From Mycobacterium heckeshornense (GTDB taxonomy: Bacteria; Actinomycetota; Actinomycetes; Mycobacteriales; Mycobacteriaceae): a DNA stretch of 64,000 nucleotides. Positions 44,407 to 53,605 of the stretch are shown piece after piece; the stretch's first letter is position 1; every line of letters starts with the position of its first letter. Both the position numbers and the translations under genes were made by a program. The stretch spans positions 620,001-684,000 of the forward strand of contig NZ_AP024237.1 in assembly GCF_016592155.1 (NCBI RefSeq). The letters are read 5' to 3'. Under the pieces are notes generated by a model. The model worked only from the letters and a program-made list of their open reading frames with translations, had not been told where the DNA came from and did no database searches.

Positions 44407-45306
44407 ATGGTGCGCACCGAAAGCGACAGCTGGGATCTCGCGACGAGCGTGGGAGCGACGGCGACGATGGTTGCCGCGCAACGGGCGCTGGCCTCCGAGA
44501 GAAGGTTGATCGACGACCCGTTTGCCGCTCCGTTGGTGCGCGCGGTCGGCATCGATGTTTACACCCGGCTGGTGGACGGCAAGATACCGGTCGGGGAGGG
44601 TTCCGATTTCGACCCGGACCGGATGGCCCGGGGTATGGCGGTGCGAACCCGGTTCTACGACCGGTACTTTCTCGATGCCGTGCAACCCGGTATTCGCCAG
44701 GCGGTCATTCTCGCCGCGGGCCTGGACGCGCGGGCCTTCAGGTTGCCGTGGCCGGCCGGCACCGTCGTCTACGAGGTCGACCTGCCCGACGTTGTCGAGT
44801 TCAAGACCTCCACCCTGCAACAGCTCGGCGCGGAGCCGAAAGCCGAGCGCCGAACCGTTGCGGTCGACTTGCGCGACGACTGGCCGGCGGCGCTTCGCCA
44901 GGCCGGATTCGATCCTGGGGCGCCCGCGGCGTGGAGCGCCGAGGGATTAGTGGTCTACCTGCCGTCGGAGGCCCAGGATGCCTTGTTCGACCGCGTCACC
45001 GCGTTGAGCGCGCCTGGCAGCCGACTGGCGCTGGAATTCGTTCCGGACACCGCGATTTTCGCCGACGAGCGGTGGCGCGCGCATCACGAGCGGATGGCTG
45101 AGTTGGGATTCGACGTCGTCGACTTCAACGAGCTGGTCTACCACGGCGAACGCGGCCACATCATCGAGTACCTGGGTCGGCGCGGCTGGCAAGTTTCCCA
45201 CCGTCCCGTCGCGCAATTGCACGCCGACAACGGCTTCGTCTATCCCGACGATGACGTGGCGGCGGCCTTTGCCGACGTGACCTACCTCAGCGCGGTGTTG
45301 CATTAG
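44407..45306 (+). CDS. SAM-dependent methyltransferase, TIGR00027/LCMT-like family (Rv0830-like)
   Basis: A 299-residue member of the large mycobacterial family with start [20 protein letters not shown]. The SAM site is in [18 protein letters not shown], and [13 protein letters not shown] binds the ribose. The family is annotated as putative O-methyltransferases; the substrate is unknown. The start was set at the conserved MVRT rather than the in-frame ATG 44350. It is divergent from kmtR, and its 3' end is 3 bases from the stop of the convergent dehydrogenase. Confidence 0.9.
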   Translation: MVRTESDSWDLATSVGATATMVAAQRALASERRLIDDPFAAPLVRAVGIDVYTRLVDGKIPVGEGSDFDPDRMARGMAVRTRFYDRYFLDAVQPGIRQAVILAAGLDARAFRLPWPAGTVVYEVDLPDVVEFKTSTLQQLGAEPKAERRTVAVDLRDDWPAALRQAGFDPGAPAAWSAEGLVVYLPSEAQDALFDRVTALSAPGSRLALEFVPDTAIFADERWRAHHERMAELGFDVVDFNELVYHGERGHIIEYLGRRGWQVSHRPVAQLHADNGFVYPDDDVAAAFADVTYLSAVLH

Positions 45307-45309
45307 CGT

Positions 45310-46407
45310 TCAGCGCAGCTCTGGCAGCACTTTGGTCCGGTAGAACTCGATCGCTGTGGCCGGATCACGCTGGGGGAAGTGCATGAACGGCGTCGCGCCG
45401 GCGTCGAGTACAGCCTGCACCGCTTTGATGTGGGTAGCCGGATCGGTGCCGGTCGTCCAGCCCTTGATCACCTTGTCAAGCGAATTGCGCCCTGCCGCTT
45501 GCTGAATGTCGACAGGGTTCGGCTGGTCGACGGCGCCGCCGGTGAACCGCCACAGCTCGGCGGCGTGGTTGATGTCGTTCTGGTCCCCGACGACGGCGAA
45601 CATCTCGGCGCGTTTGCCCAGTTTGGCGGGGTCACGGCCGGACGCGCGCGCTCCCTGGTTGAAGGCGGCGACGAGTTTCGGGTCTTTGACGCTCTCGGCT
45701 TGGGTGATCCACCCGTCGCCGTACCGGCCCGCCAGCTGTGCGCTCTTCGGCCCGCCGGCTGCGACAAGGATCGGTGGCGGCGACTTCGGCACGTCGTAGA
45801 TTTTCAGCTGGTTAGTCTGAAAATAGCGTCCCTGAAACGAAATTCGCTCCCCGCTCCACAGTTGCCGGATAAGTTGGATGGCTTCGATCAGTCGGTCGTG
45901 GCGTTCGCGGTAGCTGCCGAACTGGGTGGTGGCGGCCTGCTCGTTGAGCCGCTCGCCGGTGCCGACCCCGAGGAAGACCCGCCCAGGGTAAAGCAGCGCA
46001 AGCGAGGCGAAAGCGTGCGCGACAGTCGTGGGGTGATAGCGCAAGATCGGGCAGGTGACGTCCGTGCCGAAGGAGACATGGTCGGTCCGTTGGCCCACCA
46101 GTGCCAGCGTGATCCAGGGGAACATCGCATGCCCCTCGTTGTCCTGCCATGGCTGGATGTGATCGCTGGCCCACAAATAGCGGAACCCGGCGTGCTCGGC
46201 GGCCTGCGCCTGGTCCAGCAGCTGAGCGGTGGTGAATTGCTCGTGAGACAGCACGAAGCCCACGCCCGGCCCGGATGGTGGTGGGGCCGCGGGGGTGGTC
46301 GGCGATGTCGCGGGTTTTGAGGTGCAGCCGGCCGCGAGTCCGGCGGCAGTCATCACGCTGAGGCCGGCGAACAGCCGGCCCACGGCACGCCGTGACATTC
46401 CATTCAT
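45310..46407 (-). CDS. F420-dependent hydroxymycolic acid dehydrogenase, Tat-exported
   Basis: A 365-residue bacterial-luciferase-fold F420 enzyme. The N-terminus MNGMSRRAVGRLFAGLSV is a twin-arginine signal, and AAGLAAGC is a lipobox. The core (FRYLWASDHIQPWQDNEGH, FGTDVTCPILRYHP) closely follows M. tuberculosis Rv0132c (fHMAD, formerly Fgd2), which oxidises hydroxymycolates to ketomycolates in the cell wall. This implies F420 export or periplasmic use and keto-mycolate synthesis. ATG 46407 is used; ATG 46398 is possible; the longer frame from 46479 is not signal-like. Confidence 0.88.
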   Translation of the reverse strand: MNGMSRRAVGRLFAGLSVMTAAGLAAGCTSKPATSPTTPAAPPPSGPGVGFVLSHEQFTTAQLLDQAQAAEHAGFRYLWASDHIQPWQDNEGHAMFPWITLALVGQRTDHVSFGTDVTCPILRYHPTTVAHAFASLALLYPGRVFLGVGTGERLNEQAATTQFGSYRERHDRLIEAIQLIRQLWSGERISFQGRYFQTNQLKIYDVPKSPPPILVAAGGPKSAQLAGRYGDGWITQAESVKDPKLVAAFNQGARASGRDPAKLGKRAEMFAVVGDQNDINHAAELWRFTGGAVDQPNPVDIQQAAGRNSLDKVIKGWTTGTDPATHIKAVQAVLDAGATPFMHFPQRDPATAIEFYRTKVLPELR

Positions 46408-46489
46408 GGGCCGGGGATACCCAAAGCGTGGGTTGGCGTCAATCCCGGCGGAGCGCCGGTCACCATCGACCGAGGTCATCGCGTCACTG

Positions 46490-46563
46490 TGCCCCCACCA
46501 GGACTCGAACCTGGGACCTGCGGATTAAAAGTCCGTAGCTCTACCAACTGAGCTATAGGGGCG
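46490..46563 (-). tRNA. tRNA-Lys (anticodon TTT)
   Basis: The minus strand folds as a cloverleaf: acceptor GCCCCTA pairing with TGGGGGC, D-arm GCTC/GAGC, anticodon loop CTTTTAA, and T-loop GGTTCGAGTCC. The top pair of the anticodon stem is an A-C mismatch. It is convergent with the mycolate dehydrogenase and divergent from the next three tRNAs. Confidence 0.93.
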
Positions 46564-46684
46564 GCAGCCACAGGATACTGCGTTCGCGGGTGCAGCTCGT
46601 TTGAGGATTAGGTCGGCGGTAACCTAAGCTGGCGTGGCTCCCAACGAAACCACGTTGCGAGTACCCCGGAGAGATTCGGTTCTG

Positions 46685-46758
46685 GCCCCCTTCGTCTAGA
46701 CGGCCTAGGACGCCGCCCTTTCAAGGCGGTAACGCGGGTTCGAATCCCGTAGGGGGTA
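46685..46758 (+). tRNA. tRNA-Glu (anticodon TTC)
   Basis: Acceptor GCCCCCT pairs with AGGGGGT, the anticodon stem-loop is CCGCC-CTTTCAA-GGCGG, and the T-arm contains GGGTTCGAATCCC. First of three co-directional tRNAs. Confidence 0.95.
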
Positions 46759-46794
46759 CCGCGACGCGGCAACGCGGAGCAGACAACAAAACAC

Positions 46795-46868
46795 GGCCCT
46801 GTGGCGCAGTTGGTTAGCGCGCCGCCCTGTCACGGCGGAGGTCGCGGGTTCGAGTCCCGTCAGGGTCG
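46795..46868 (+). tRNA. tRNA-Asp (anticodon GTC)
   Basis: Acceptor GGCCCTG pairs with CAGGGTC, the anticodon stem-loop is CCGCC-CTGTCAC-GGCGG, and the T-arm contains GGGTTCGAGTCCC. Discriminator base G, as expected for Asp. Confidence 0.95.
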
Positions 46869-46897
46869 CCAGCGCGGCGAGACACACGCTGTCTTCC

Positions 46898-46971
46898 GGC
46901 CAGGTAGCTCAGTCGGCATGAGCGTCCGCCTGAAAAGCGGAAGGTCGGCGGTTCGATCCCGCCCCTGGCCA
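46898..46971 (+). tRNA. tRNA-Phe (anticodon GAA)
   Basis: Acceptor GGCCAGG pairs with CCTGGCC, the anticodon loop is CTGAAAA in stem TCCGC/GCGGA, and the T-arm contains CGGTTCGATCCCG. Its 3' end borders the accessory region, so it is a candidate integration site. Confidence 0.95.
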
Positions 46972-48477
<1,506 letters not shown>

Positions 48478-48544
48478 ATTGCGGTCGTAGCGACGTCTGC
48501 GCAAAAGGGGATCGACGTATAGCGGCAAACTCCGTAATGTGTCG

Positions 48545-48793
48545 CTACCCGTTACCTTTACCGACCGACGGCCCCGTGTCATTACCCGCGTCATCGTCAA
48601 GGCCGTGCGGATCCACTGTCAGGTCGACGTCATGGTCCAGGTCGGGCATGATCGGGAGCAGCGAGCAGATCGGAATTATTGTTTTCCCGCACGGATTGTC
48701 GCCGGGATCGGCTTCAGCTGGGGGCACGGCCGGACCCACGGCCACCAAAACAGCTGTGGCAGCAATGAAGGTCGCTTTTGTCAGGTTCCACAT
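48545..48793 (-). CDS. Small secreted protein
   Basis: An 82-residue protein with a signal peptide (MWNLTKATFIAATAVLVAVG, cleavage near PPAEA-DP) and an acidic mature part: DNPCGKTIIPICSLLPIMPD followed by LDHDVDLT and a Gly/Asp tail. I recall short mycobacterial secreted proteins with this 'C-x(8)-C-x-x-x-P-x-x-PxLxHDVDLT' layout; the function is unknown. ATG 48793 was chosen because the signal peptide starts there. It follows the ferredoxin gene by 14 bases on the same strand. Confidence 0.62.
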   Translation of the reverse strand: MWNLTKATFIAATAVLVAVGPAVPPAEADPGDNPCGKTIIPICSLLPIMPDLDHDVDLTVDPHGLDDDAGNDTGPSVGKGNG

Positions 48794-48807
48794 TGGTGCA
48801 GAGTTTG

Positions 48808-49008
<201 letters not shown>

Positions 49009-49036
49009 TTACCTCCAAGCGATACTTGCGGGGTCC

Positions 49037-49459
49037 TCACGCGCTCTTGGCTGGAGTGAACGCGTAGGTTAGAAACGAGTTTCCATCGGCTGTTTCGAAA
49101 ACGGTGGTGGTAGAGACCATCGGTTGACCGAGTTGCAAGTCGCCCGCGTCGGCGCCGACAACGAGCGCCTCGACAAGCAAACCCTCAGGGAGTTCGATGT
49201 AGCCGACAACGTAGGGGCGAAACTGGTCAGGTGCGCGTTTTCCCTTGTAGGGCAGCGGGGGAGGAAACTCCTGAGTCGTAAACGTGAATAACGTTCCTTC
49301 CGTGGACAATTCGACCGGTTCGATGTCCTCGGTACTGTCGAACAGTTCCGGGCGCTCGGCGGGGAACTTCACGACTCCGCTGGCCCGCCGGCGCGAGCCC
49401 AGCAACACCGCGCGATCTCCGTCGACCCGAAACAGTGCCTCAGCAAGCATTTGCGTCAT
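49037..49459 (-). CDS. DUF35 OB-fold protein lacking zinc-ribbon cysteines
   Basis: A 140-residue acyl-CoA-associated OB-fold protein of the DUF35 family, normally made of an N-terminal zinc ribbon (four Cys) and a C-terminal OB domain (here QFRPYVVGYIELPEGLLVEALV). This protein has no cysteine at all; the ribbon position reads LLGSRRRASGVVKFPAERPEL. DUF35 partners usually bind a thiolase or hydratase; here the thiolase gene is 1 base upstream on the same strand. It may therefore be an accessory subunit of that thiolase. Confidence 0.82.
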   Translation of the reverse strand: MTQMLAEALFRVDGDRAVLLGSRRRASGVVKFPAERPELFDSTEDIEPVELSTEGTLFTFTTQEFPPPLPYKGKRAPDQFRPYVVGYIELPEGLLVEALVVGADAGDLQLGQPMVSTTTVFETADGNSFLTYAFTPAKSA

Positions 49460-49460
49460 G

Positions 49461-50651
49461 TCAGTCCACCTCGATCACAAGCGCCGCGCCCATCCCACCG
49501 CCTGCGCACATCGACAGCACGCCCAGTCCACCACCGCGGCGGCGCAATTCGTAGATCGCGGACGTGACCATTCGCGCGCCGGTTGCAGCGATCGGATGAC
49601 CCAGGCTGATGCCCGAGCCATAAACGTTGACGATCTCCTCATCGAGGCCCAGTTCGCGGGAGCAAGCCACCGCCTGGGCGGCAAATGCCTCGTTGATCTC
49701 AAACAGGGCCACGTCCTCAATCTTGCGGCCCGCCAACTGCAGCGCCTTGGGGATCGCCTTGATCGGGCCAGTCCCAGTCTGGTTGGGTGGGACGCCGACC
49801 GACGCCCACGACAGCACCCGTGCCATCGGCTCTGCATGGGTATCGGGCGCGGCGAGTGCCACCGCGGCCGCGGCGTCGTTGATACCTGAGGAGTTTCCGG
49901 CTGTCACTGTGAACCCGTCGATCTCGGGGTGTAGCACTTTGAGCCCGGCCAGGACTTCCATCGTCGTGTCGCGGCGGGGATGCTCGTCTTCGGCGAAAGT
50001 TTTCATTCCGCCATCGGGCTGTGGCACCGTGATCGGTACGATCTCATCGGCGAAGGACCCGGCGTCAATTGCCTTGATCGCGCGCTGGTGGCTACGTAAT
50101 GCCCACTCGTCCTGGGCCCTTCGCGAGATGCCGAACCGTACGGCGCAGTTGTGCGCGACCGTAATCGACATGTCGAGAGCCGGTGCATCGGTTGTTGGCG
50201 GGTGCGAGTAGGAGAACCAGGGGTCGGCATAGTCGCCGGGCTCCTTGCCGGTGGTGAACGGCTTGCGCTTGCGGGCGATCGGGGCCGTCGAGAGTGATTC
50301 CGTGCCACCGGCGAGCAGGGCGCGGCTCATCCCCGCCGCAATCTGTCCCGCGCCCACCGCGATCGCGGTCAGGCTGGATGCACATTGGCGGTTGAGCGCC
50401 ATTCCGGGCAGCTGAGTGAGTCCGAGATCCACCGCGACGTATCGGGCGATATCCCCGCCGCCCTGCATGACCTCGGCCAGAATCAAATCGTCGAAGTCCT
50501 CAGGGGCAAGACCTGAGCGCTCGATTGTCGCGGAGACCACGGGCTTGGCCAGTTCGGCGGCCTCTATGTTGGCCAGTGTGCCCTTGCGGGCTGTGCCGAT
50601 AGCGGTGCGGGCTGCGGCCACAATCACGGCGCGTGAGGTCGTTGCAGGCAT
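49461..50651 (-). CDS. Thiolase (acetyl-CoA C-acyltransferase)
   Basis: A 396-residue thiolase. The nucleophilic Cys is in MALNRQCASSLTAIA near residue 89, NEAFAAQA and SGISLGHPIAATGAR hold the His site, and VLSMCAGGGMGAALV the second Cys. These residues fit a degradative thiolase that cleaves 3-ketoacyl-CoA. ATG 50651 starts MPATTSRAVIVAAARTAIG; the longer frame is not used. It is divergent from the MaoC gene with an 18-bp palindrome between them and leads a minus-strand group (thiolase, DUF35, ferredoxin, secreted protein). Confidence 0.93.
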   Translation of the reverse strand: MPATTSRAVIVAAARTAIGTARKGTLANIEAAELAKPVVSATIERSGLAPEDFDDLILAEVMQGGGDIARYVAVDLGLTQLPGMALNRQCASSLTAIAVGAGQIAAGMSRALLAGGTESLSTAPIARKRKPFTTGKEPGDYADPWFSYSHPPTTDAPALDMSITVAHNCAVRFGISRRAQDEWALRSHQRAIKAIDAGSFADEIVPITVPQPDGGMKTFAEDEHPRRDTTMEVLAGLKVLHPEIDGFTVTAGNSSGINDAAAAVALAAPDTHAEPMARVLSWASVGVPPNQTGTGPIKAIPKALQLAGRKIEDVALFEINEAFAAQAVACSRELGLDEEIVNVYGSGISLGHPIAATGARMVTSAIYELRRRGGGLGVLSMCAGGGMGAALVIEVD

Positions 50652-50712
50652 GATCCTCCGATGGGGTGCTGGCGCCGGAAAGGTAGCCCGGCCGATCACC
50701 CGCCAGTCTATA

Positions 50713-50730
50713 CCGTTATACAGATAACGG
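50713..50730. promoter_or_regulatory. 18-bp palindromic operator between thiolase and maoC genes
   Basis: CCGTTAT-ACAG-ATAACGG is a perfect 7-bp inverted repeat with a 4-base spacer, in the 136-base divergent gap. It lies 62 bases before the thiolase start and 58 before the MaoC start, so one dimeric repressor could control both. The regulator is unknown; the GntR and TetR proteins in this region are candidates. Confidence 0.55.
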
Positions 50731-50787
50731 AATAGGCCGCAACGGGACCGTCGGCCACGGGACCACAACGATACTGAGGAGAACTCG

Positions 50788-51246
50788 ATGAAGGTGATCA
50801 GATCCATCGACGACGCGATTGCGGCGATCGGTCAGGAGCTTGGCGTCAGTCATTGGAGACCTATCGATCAAGCGCGCATCGACAAATTTGCCGATGTCAC
50901 CGAAGACCACCAGTGGATCCACGTCGATGTGGACCGCGCTGCCGCGGAGAGTCCGTACGGAACAACAATTGCGCATGGTTTTCTGACACTGTCACTCATC
51001 CCGGGGATGAGCAAGGACAACTACGTTGTGCAGAACGCCAAGATGGGCATCAACTACGGATTGAATCGCGTGCGGTTCTTAGCGCCGGTAACTGCAGGCA
51101 GCCGCATCCGCGTGCGCTCGGAGTTGGCCGATGCCACCAGGGTCGGCCAGGACACGGTCAATTTGACCGTGCGGCACACGGTCGAGATCGACGGGTCACC
51201 GAAACCGGCGGCGGTGGCCGACGTCATCGCCAGGTATCTGTTCTAG
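50788..51246 (+). CDS. MaoC-family enoyl-CoA hydratase
   Basis: A 152-residue single hot-dog-fold hydratase. The hydratase-2 motif is visible as FADVTEDHQWIHVDVDRA with the catalytic Asp and His near residues 40-46, followed by GTTIAHGFLTLSLIP. It adds water to enoyl-CoA intermediates in beta-oxidation-like pathways. ATG 50788 is preceded by GAGGAG. Together with the divergent thiolase it would complete hydration and cleavage steps; the following acyl-CoA dehydrogenase is broken. Confidence 0.92.
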   Translation: MKVIRSIDDAIAAIGQELGVSHWRPIDQARIDKFADVTEDHQWIHVDVDRAAAESPYGTTIAHGFLTLSLIPGMSKDNYVVQNAKMGINYGLNRVRFLAPVTAGSRIRVRSELADATRVGQDTVNLTVRHTVEIDGSPKPAAVADVIARYLF

Positions 51247-51295
51247 GGCGGGCCGAGAAGGGCCATCAAGGGGTCCTGGGATTGCGGTCGATCGG

Positions 51296-51590
51296 ATGTT
51301 GCCTACCGAGCCGGCGGAGGAGCTCATCGTTCTGACGCGCGACATCGCGGACAAGGTGTTGAGGCCGGTCGTTGACCAGCATTGAGAAGGCTGAGATGTA
51401 ACCCGGAGGGGGTTCTCGACTTGGGGCAGCCGGGCTTCCGGGCCGTCGCAGCCGGAGGGGTGGGGTGGTGGCTGGCAGCCCGTCGGTGTATCTAACCCGT
51501 CGGTGTATCTAACAAGTGTTCGAGGAGATCGCGGCCGGCTTGGGGCTTGCGGTTGCGGTCAGCGTGCACCCCCAATGCGCTAAACATTTA
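51296..51590 (+). pseudogene. Degraded acyl-CoA dehydrogenase remnant
   Basis: ATG 51296 starts a 29-codon piece MLPTEPAEELIVLTRDIADK ending at TGA 51383, which matches the N-terminus of acyl-CoA dehydrogenases. About 130 bases later, in another frame (from 51516), the frame reads VFEEIAAGLGLAVAVSVHPQ, the next conserved block of the same family. The stretch between is disrupted and contains a 17-base tandem duplication. Everything after about residue 90 is gone. It directly follows the hydratase gene, so it was once part of that operon. Confidence 0.65.
51480..51513 (+). repeat. 17-bp tandem duplication in the acyl-CoA dehydrogenase remnant
   Basis: CCGTCGGTGTATCTAAC occurs twice head to tail with no mismatch. 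It breaks the reading frame of the remnant and looks like replication slippage. Confidence 0.85.
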
Positions 51591-51706
51591 TCGACAAGAT
51601 GGCTGGAATGCCTCGTCCAAGCCGATGGAATGTGGTTCACTGCCTGCGGGGATGGGCCGCGGGCGGGACTGGTCGCTGGCATGGTCGATCCGTAGAGGAG
51701 TGCGAT

Positions 51707-52600
51707 GTGAGGAGTCTGTCGAGGCTGCTGGGCGTGCTGTTGGCGGTCGCGGTGTCAAGCGTCACTGCGCCGGTCGGCGCCCTTGGCGTGGCCGGTGCAG
51801 CCAATTACGAGAGCCTGATGGTGCCGTCGGCCGCGATGGGCCGCGACATCCCGGTGGCTTTCCTGGGGGGCGGGCCGCACGCGGTCTATCTGTTGGACGC
51901 GTTTGATGCCGCTCCGGACGTCAGCAACTGGGTGACAGCGGGTAATGCGATGAACACCCTGGCAGGGAAGGGCATTTCGGTCGTGGCACCGGCCGGCGGT
52001 GCCTACAGCATGTACACCGACTGGGAGCAGGACGGCAGCAGGCAGTGGGACACATTTCTTTCCCGCGAGCTGCCGGACTGGTTGGCCGCCAACAAGGGCC
52101 TAGCCCCCGGCGGTCACGGGGTCGTCGGCGCTGCGCAAGGGGGGTATGCTGCAGCGGCGCTCGCGGCGTTCCACCCTGACCGCTTCCGCTACGCCGGGTC
52201 GCTGTCAGGATTTCTCACCCCTGAGCGGACCGGGGTGGACGGCGCGATCACCGATGGTTTGCAGCGATACGGCGGTGTGGACATCCGCAACATGTGGGGC
52301 CTTCCCCAGCTGGGCCGCTGGAGGTGGCACTCGCCGAACGACCACATCGCTTTGCTCGTGGACAACAACACTCGGCTATGGGTCTTCAGCCCGCAAAGCG
52401 GGACCGCGAGTGACCCGGCAGCGATGATCGGCTATCCGGACATCGCGCAGGGCACCAACGTGGTTTTCTACTCGCACTATCGGGAGGTTGGCGGCCGTAA
52501 CGGCCACTTCGAGGTCGGCGGCGGCGGTGATAACGGCTGGTCGAGTTGGGGGTCACAACTGGGCGCGATGTCTGGCGATCTGGTCGCCACCATCCGCTAA
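51707..52600 (+). CDS. MPT51/FbpD-like secreted protein (antigen 85 family, no nucleophile)
   Basis: A 297-residue secreted alpha/beta-hydrolase-fold protein with a signal peptide (MRSLSRLLGVLLAVAVSSVT, cleavage near VAGAA). The body follows M. tuberculosis MPT51 (Rv3803c) closely: NYESLMVPSAAMGRDIPVAF, GPHAVYLLDAFDAAPDVSNW and CDNGWSSWGSQLGAMSGD-like end (key part DNGWSSWG). The nucleophile elbow reads GAAQGGY, with Gln where antigen 85 enzymes have Ser, so mycolyltransferase activity is not expected. Known MPT51 binds fibronectin. GTG 51707 is preceded by GAGGAG. It is probably a paralogue of the one at the fbp locus. Confidence 0.88.
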   Translation: MRSLSRLLGVLLAVAVSSVTAPVGALGVAGAANYESLMVPSAAMGRDIPVAFLGGGPHAVYLLDAFDAAPDVSNWVTAGNAMNTLAGKGISVVAPAGGAYSMYTDWEQDGSRQWDTFLSRELPDWLAANKGLAPGGHGVVGAAQGGYAAAALAAFHPDRFRYAGSLSGFLTPERTGVDGAITDGLQRYGGVDIRNMWGLPQLGRWRWHSPNDHIALLVDNNTRLWVFSPQSGTASDPAAMIGYPDIAQGTNVVFYSHYREVGGRNGHFEVGGGGDNGWSSWGSQLGAMSGDLVATIR

Positions 52601-52857
52601 CCGCAACCGGGCTTTGAAGGTGGGGCTCTGGCGGTGCCCTGGGCCGCGGCGCATGCCGACTTCAATCCATGTCCTCGGGAGACCGGCTGACATGTCTGCC
52701 GACCACATACGAAGGCCGAAAGCAGCAAAAGCGAACCACACCGATGCGTAACACCTTGGGCCAGAGCCGCTTACAGGCTGCCGAGTCCAGTCTGCGAGGT
52801 TTGCGGATTGCGGCCATGATTCAGCCGCGGCTGCAGCGGGTCAGTTGGTGACGCGGG

Positions 52858-52974
52858 CTATCCAAGCTCCGGCGGATATGCGGGGGGAGGATAGACGCCC
52901 CTTAGTAGCCATGCGAACGCCTGAAAGCCGTATTCCAGCTCGTCGCTGGCATCGTAATCAGGAATAGGGTCCAT
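52858..52974 (-). CDS. 38-residue acidic ORF (unknown)
   Basis: ATG 52974 starts MDPIPDYDASDELEYGFQAF, which ends in a proline-rich PPPAYPPELG. AAAGGAT lies just upstream as a ribosome site. The composition is protein-like and unlike its surroundings, but no family is recognised. An in-frame ATG at 53052 is possible. Confidence 0.35.
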   Translation of the reverse strand: MDPIPDYDASDELEYGFQAFAWLLRGVYPPPAYPPELG

Positions 52975-53038
52975 GCGATCATCCTTTCGCAGCAGATCGA
53001 TGACCGGGCAGCAACGCACGGCCCACTTTGCCACACGG

Positions 53039-53098
53039 CCATGCAAAATCACAATATATTTGTCTCATTCGCCTTTCACTAACCAGGTTTTTGCATGG
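53039..53098. repeat. 10-bp inverted repeat with AT-rich loop
   Basis: CCATGCAAAA (53039-53048) and TTTTGCATGG (53089-53098) are perfect inverted copies around a 40-base loop rich in A+T. A second perfect pair, CACTAACC (53077-53084) with GGTTAGTG (53134-53141), interlocks with it. They lie at the break point of the truncated LLM gene and may mark the end of a former insertion. Confidence 0.4.
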
Positions 53099-53160
53099 GG
53101 CTTGATGGAGGGCGTGTGGACTGGGTTCTGGCCGGTTAGTGATGCCGATTTTGGCGTGGG

Positions 53161-53256
53161 GTAGCCGCGCGCTTCGCCCTCTCGGGCCGCCTCGGCGAAG
53201 TCGGTGACCGATTGTCTGCCGTCATAGGGCCAGGCAAGCCGAGTGTCGACCTTCAC
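53161..53256 (-). pseudogene. N-terminal stub of an LLM-class F420-dependent oxidoreductase
   Basis: GTG 53256 begins MKVDTRLAWPYDGRQSVTDF followed by AEAAREGEARGY, the typical first strand and helix of a luciferase-like F420 oxidoreductase. The family sequence ends at residue 32; the frame continues with unrelated codons to a stop at 53065. TATACT on the minus strand upstream is a plausible -10. The rest of the gene is absent. Confidence 0.6.
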
Positions 53257-53442
53257 GGAGTTATAGTATAATCAGATAGATATTTAAGCCAAACTGGAGT
53301 GTTGAGCATTTTGCCCGGGAGACGGTGATCCGGTGCTTCCGCCGGCTGTGTCAGGTCCGACTGGCTGTGCCGGCTCGGTTCGCCGTCGGGTCAACCAGCT
53401 TCGACGTCGCAGCGCTGACCGCGACTCGCTGACTTGGTCGGC

Positions 53443-53456
53443 CGAGGCGCGCCTCG
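53443..53456. promoter_or_regulatory. 14-bp perfect palindrome upstream of the GntR gene
   Basis: CGAGGCGCGCCTCG reads the same on both strands. It lies 150 bases before the GntR start. It may be an operator or a hairpin terminator; high G+C makes chance palindromes common. Confidence 0.25.
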
Positions 53457-53605
53457 AGCGGCGTGGTTGCAACGGCCCGAGGGGTGGCTCGGTCAGCGTA
53501 CACCGGGTGCGTCGGTGCGTCGCGGCTGCGGACGAACCAGCGGTTGCTTACGCTGTGGGTTGAGGTGGCTGTCCGTCGCGGCAGCCGGGTGGCTGAAGGG
53601 ATGCG

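Larger units (their letters stand above)
52601..53605. other. ~1-kb region with only fragments between the MPT51-like and GntR genes
   Basis: Contains a possible 38-residue ORF, short inverted repeats, an LLM-oxidoreductase stub and a 14-bp palindrome (listed separately). The AT-rich stretch 53258-53287 looks like the promoter of the stub. The remaining 345 bases before the GntR gene hold no convincing gene. The region looks like debris from insertions and deletions. Confidence 0.55.
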
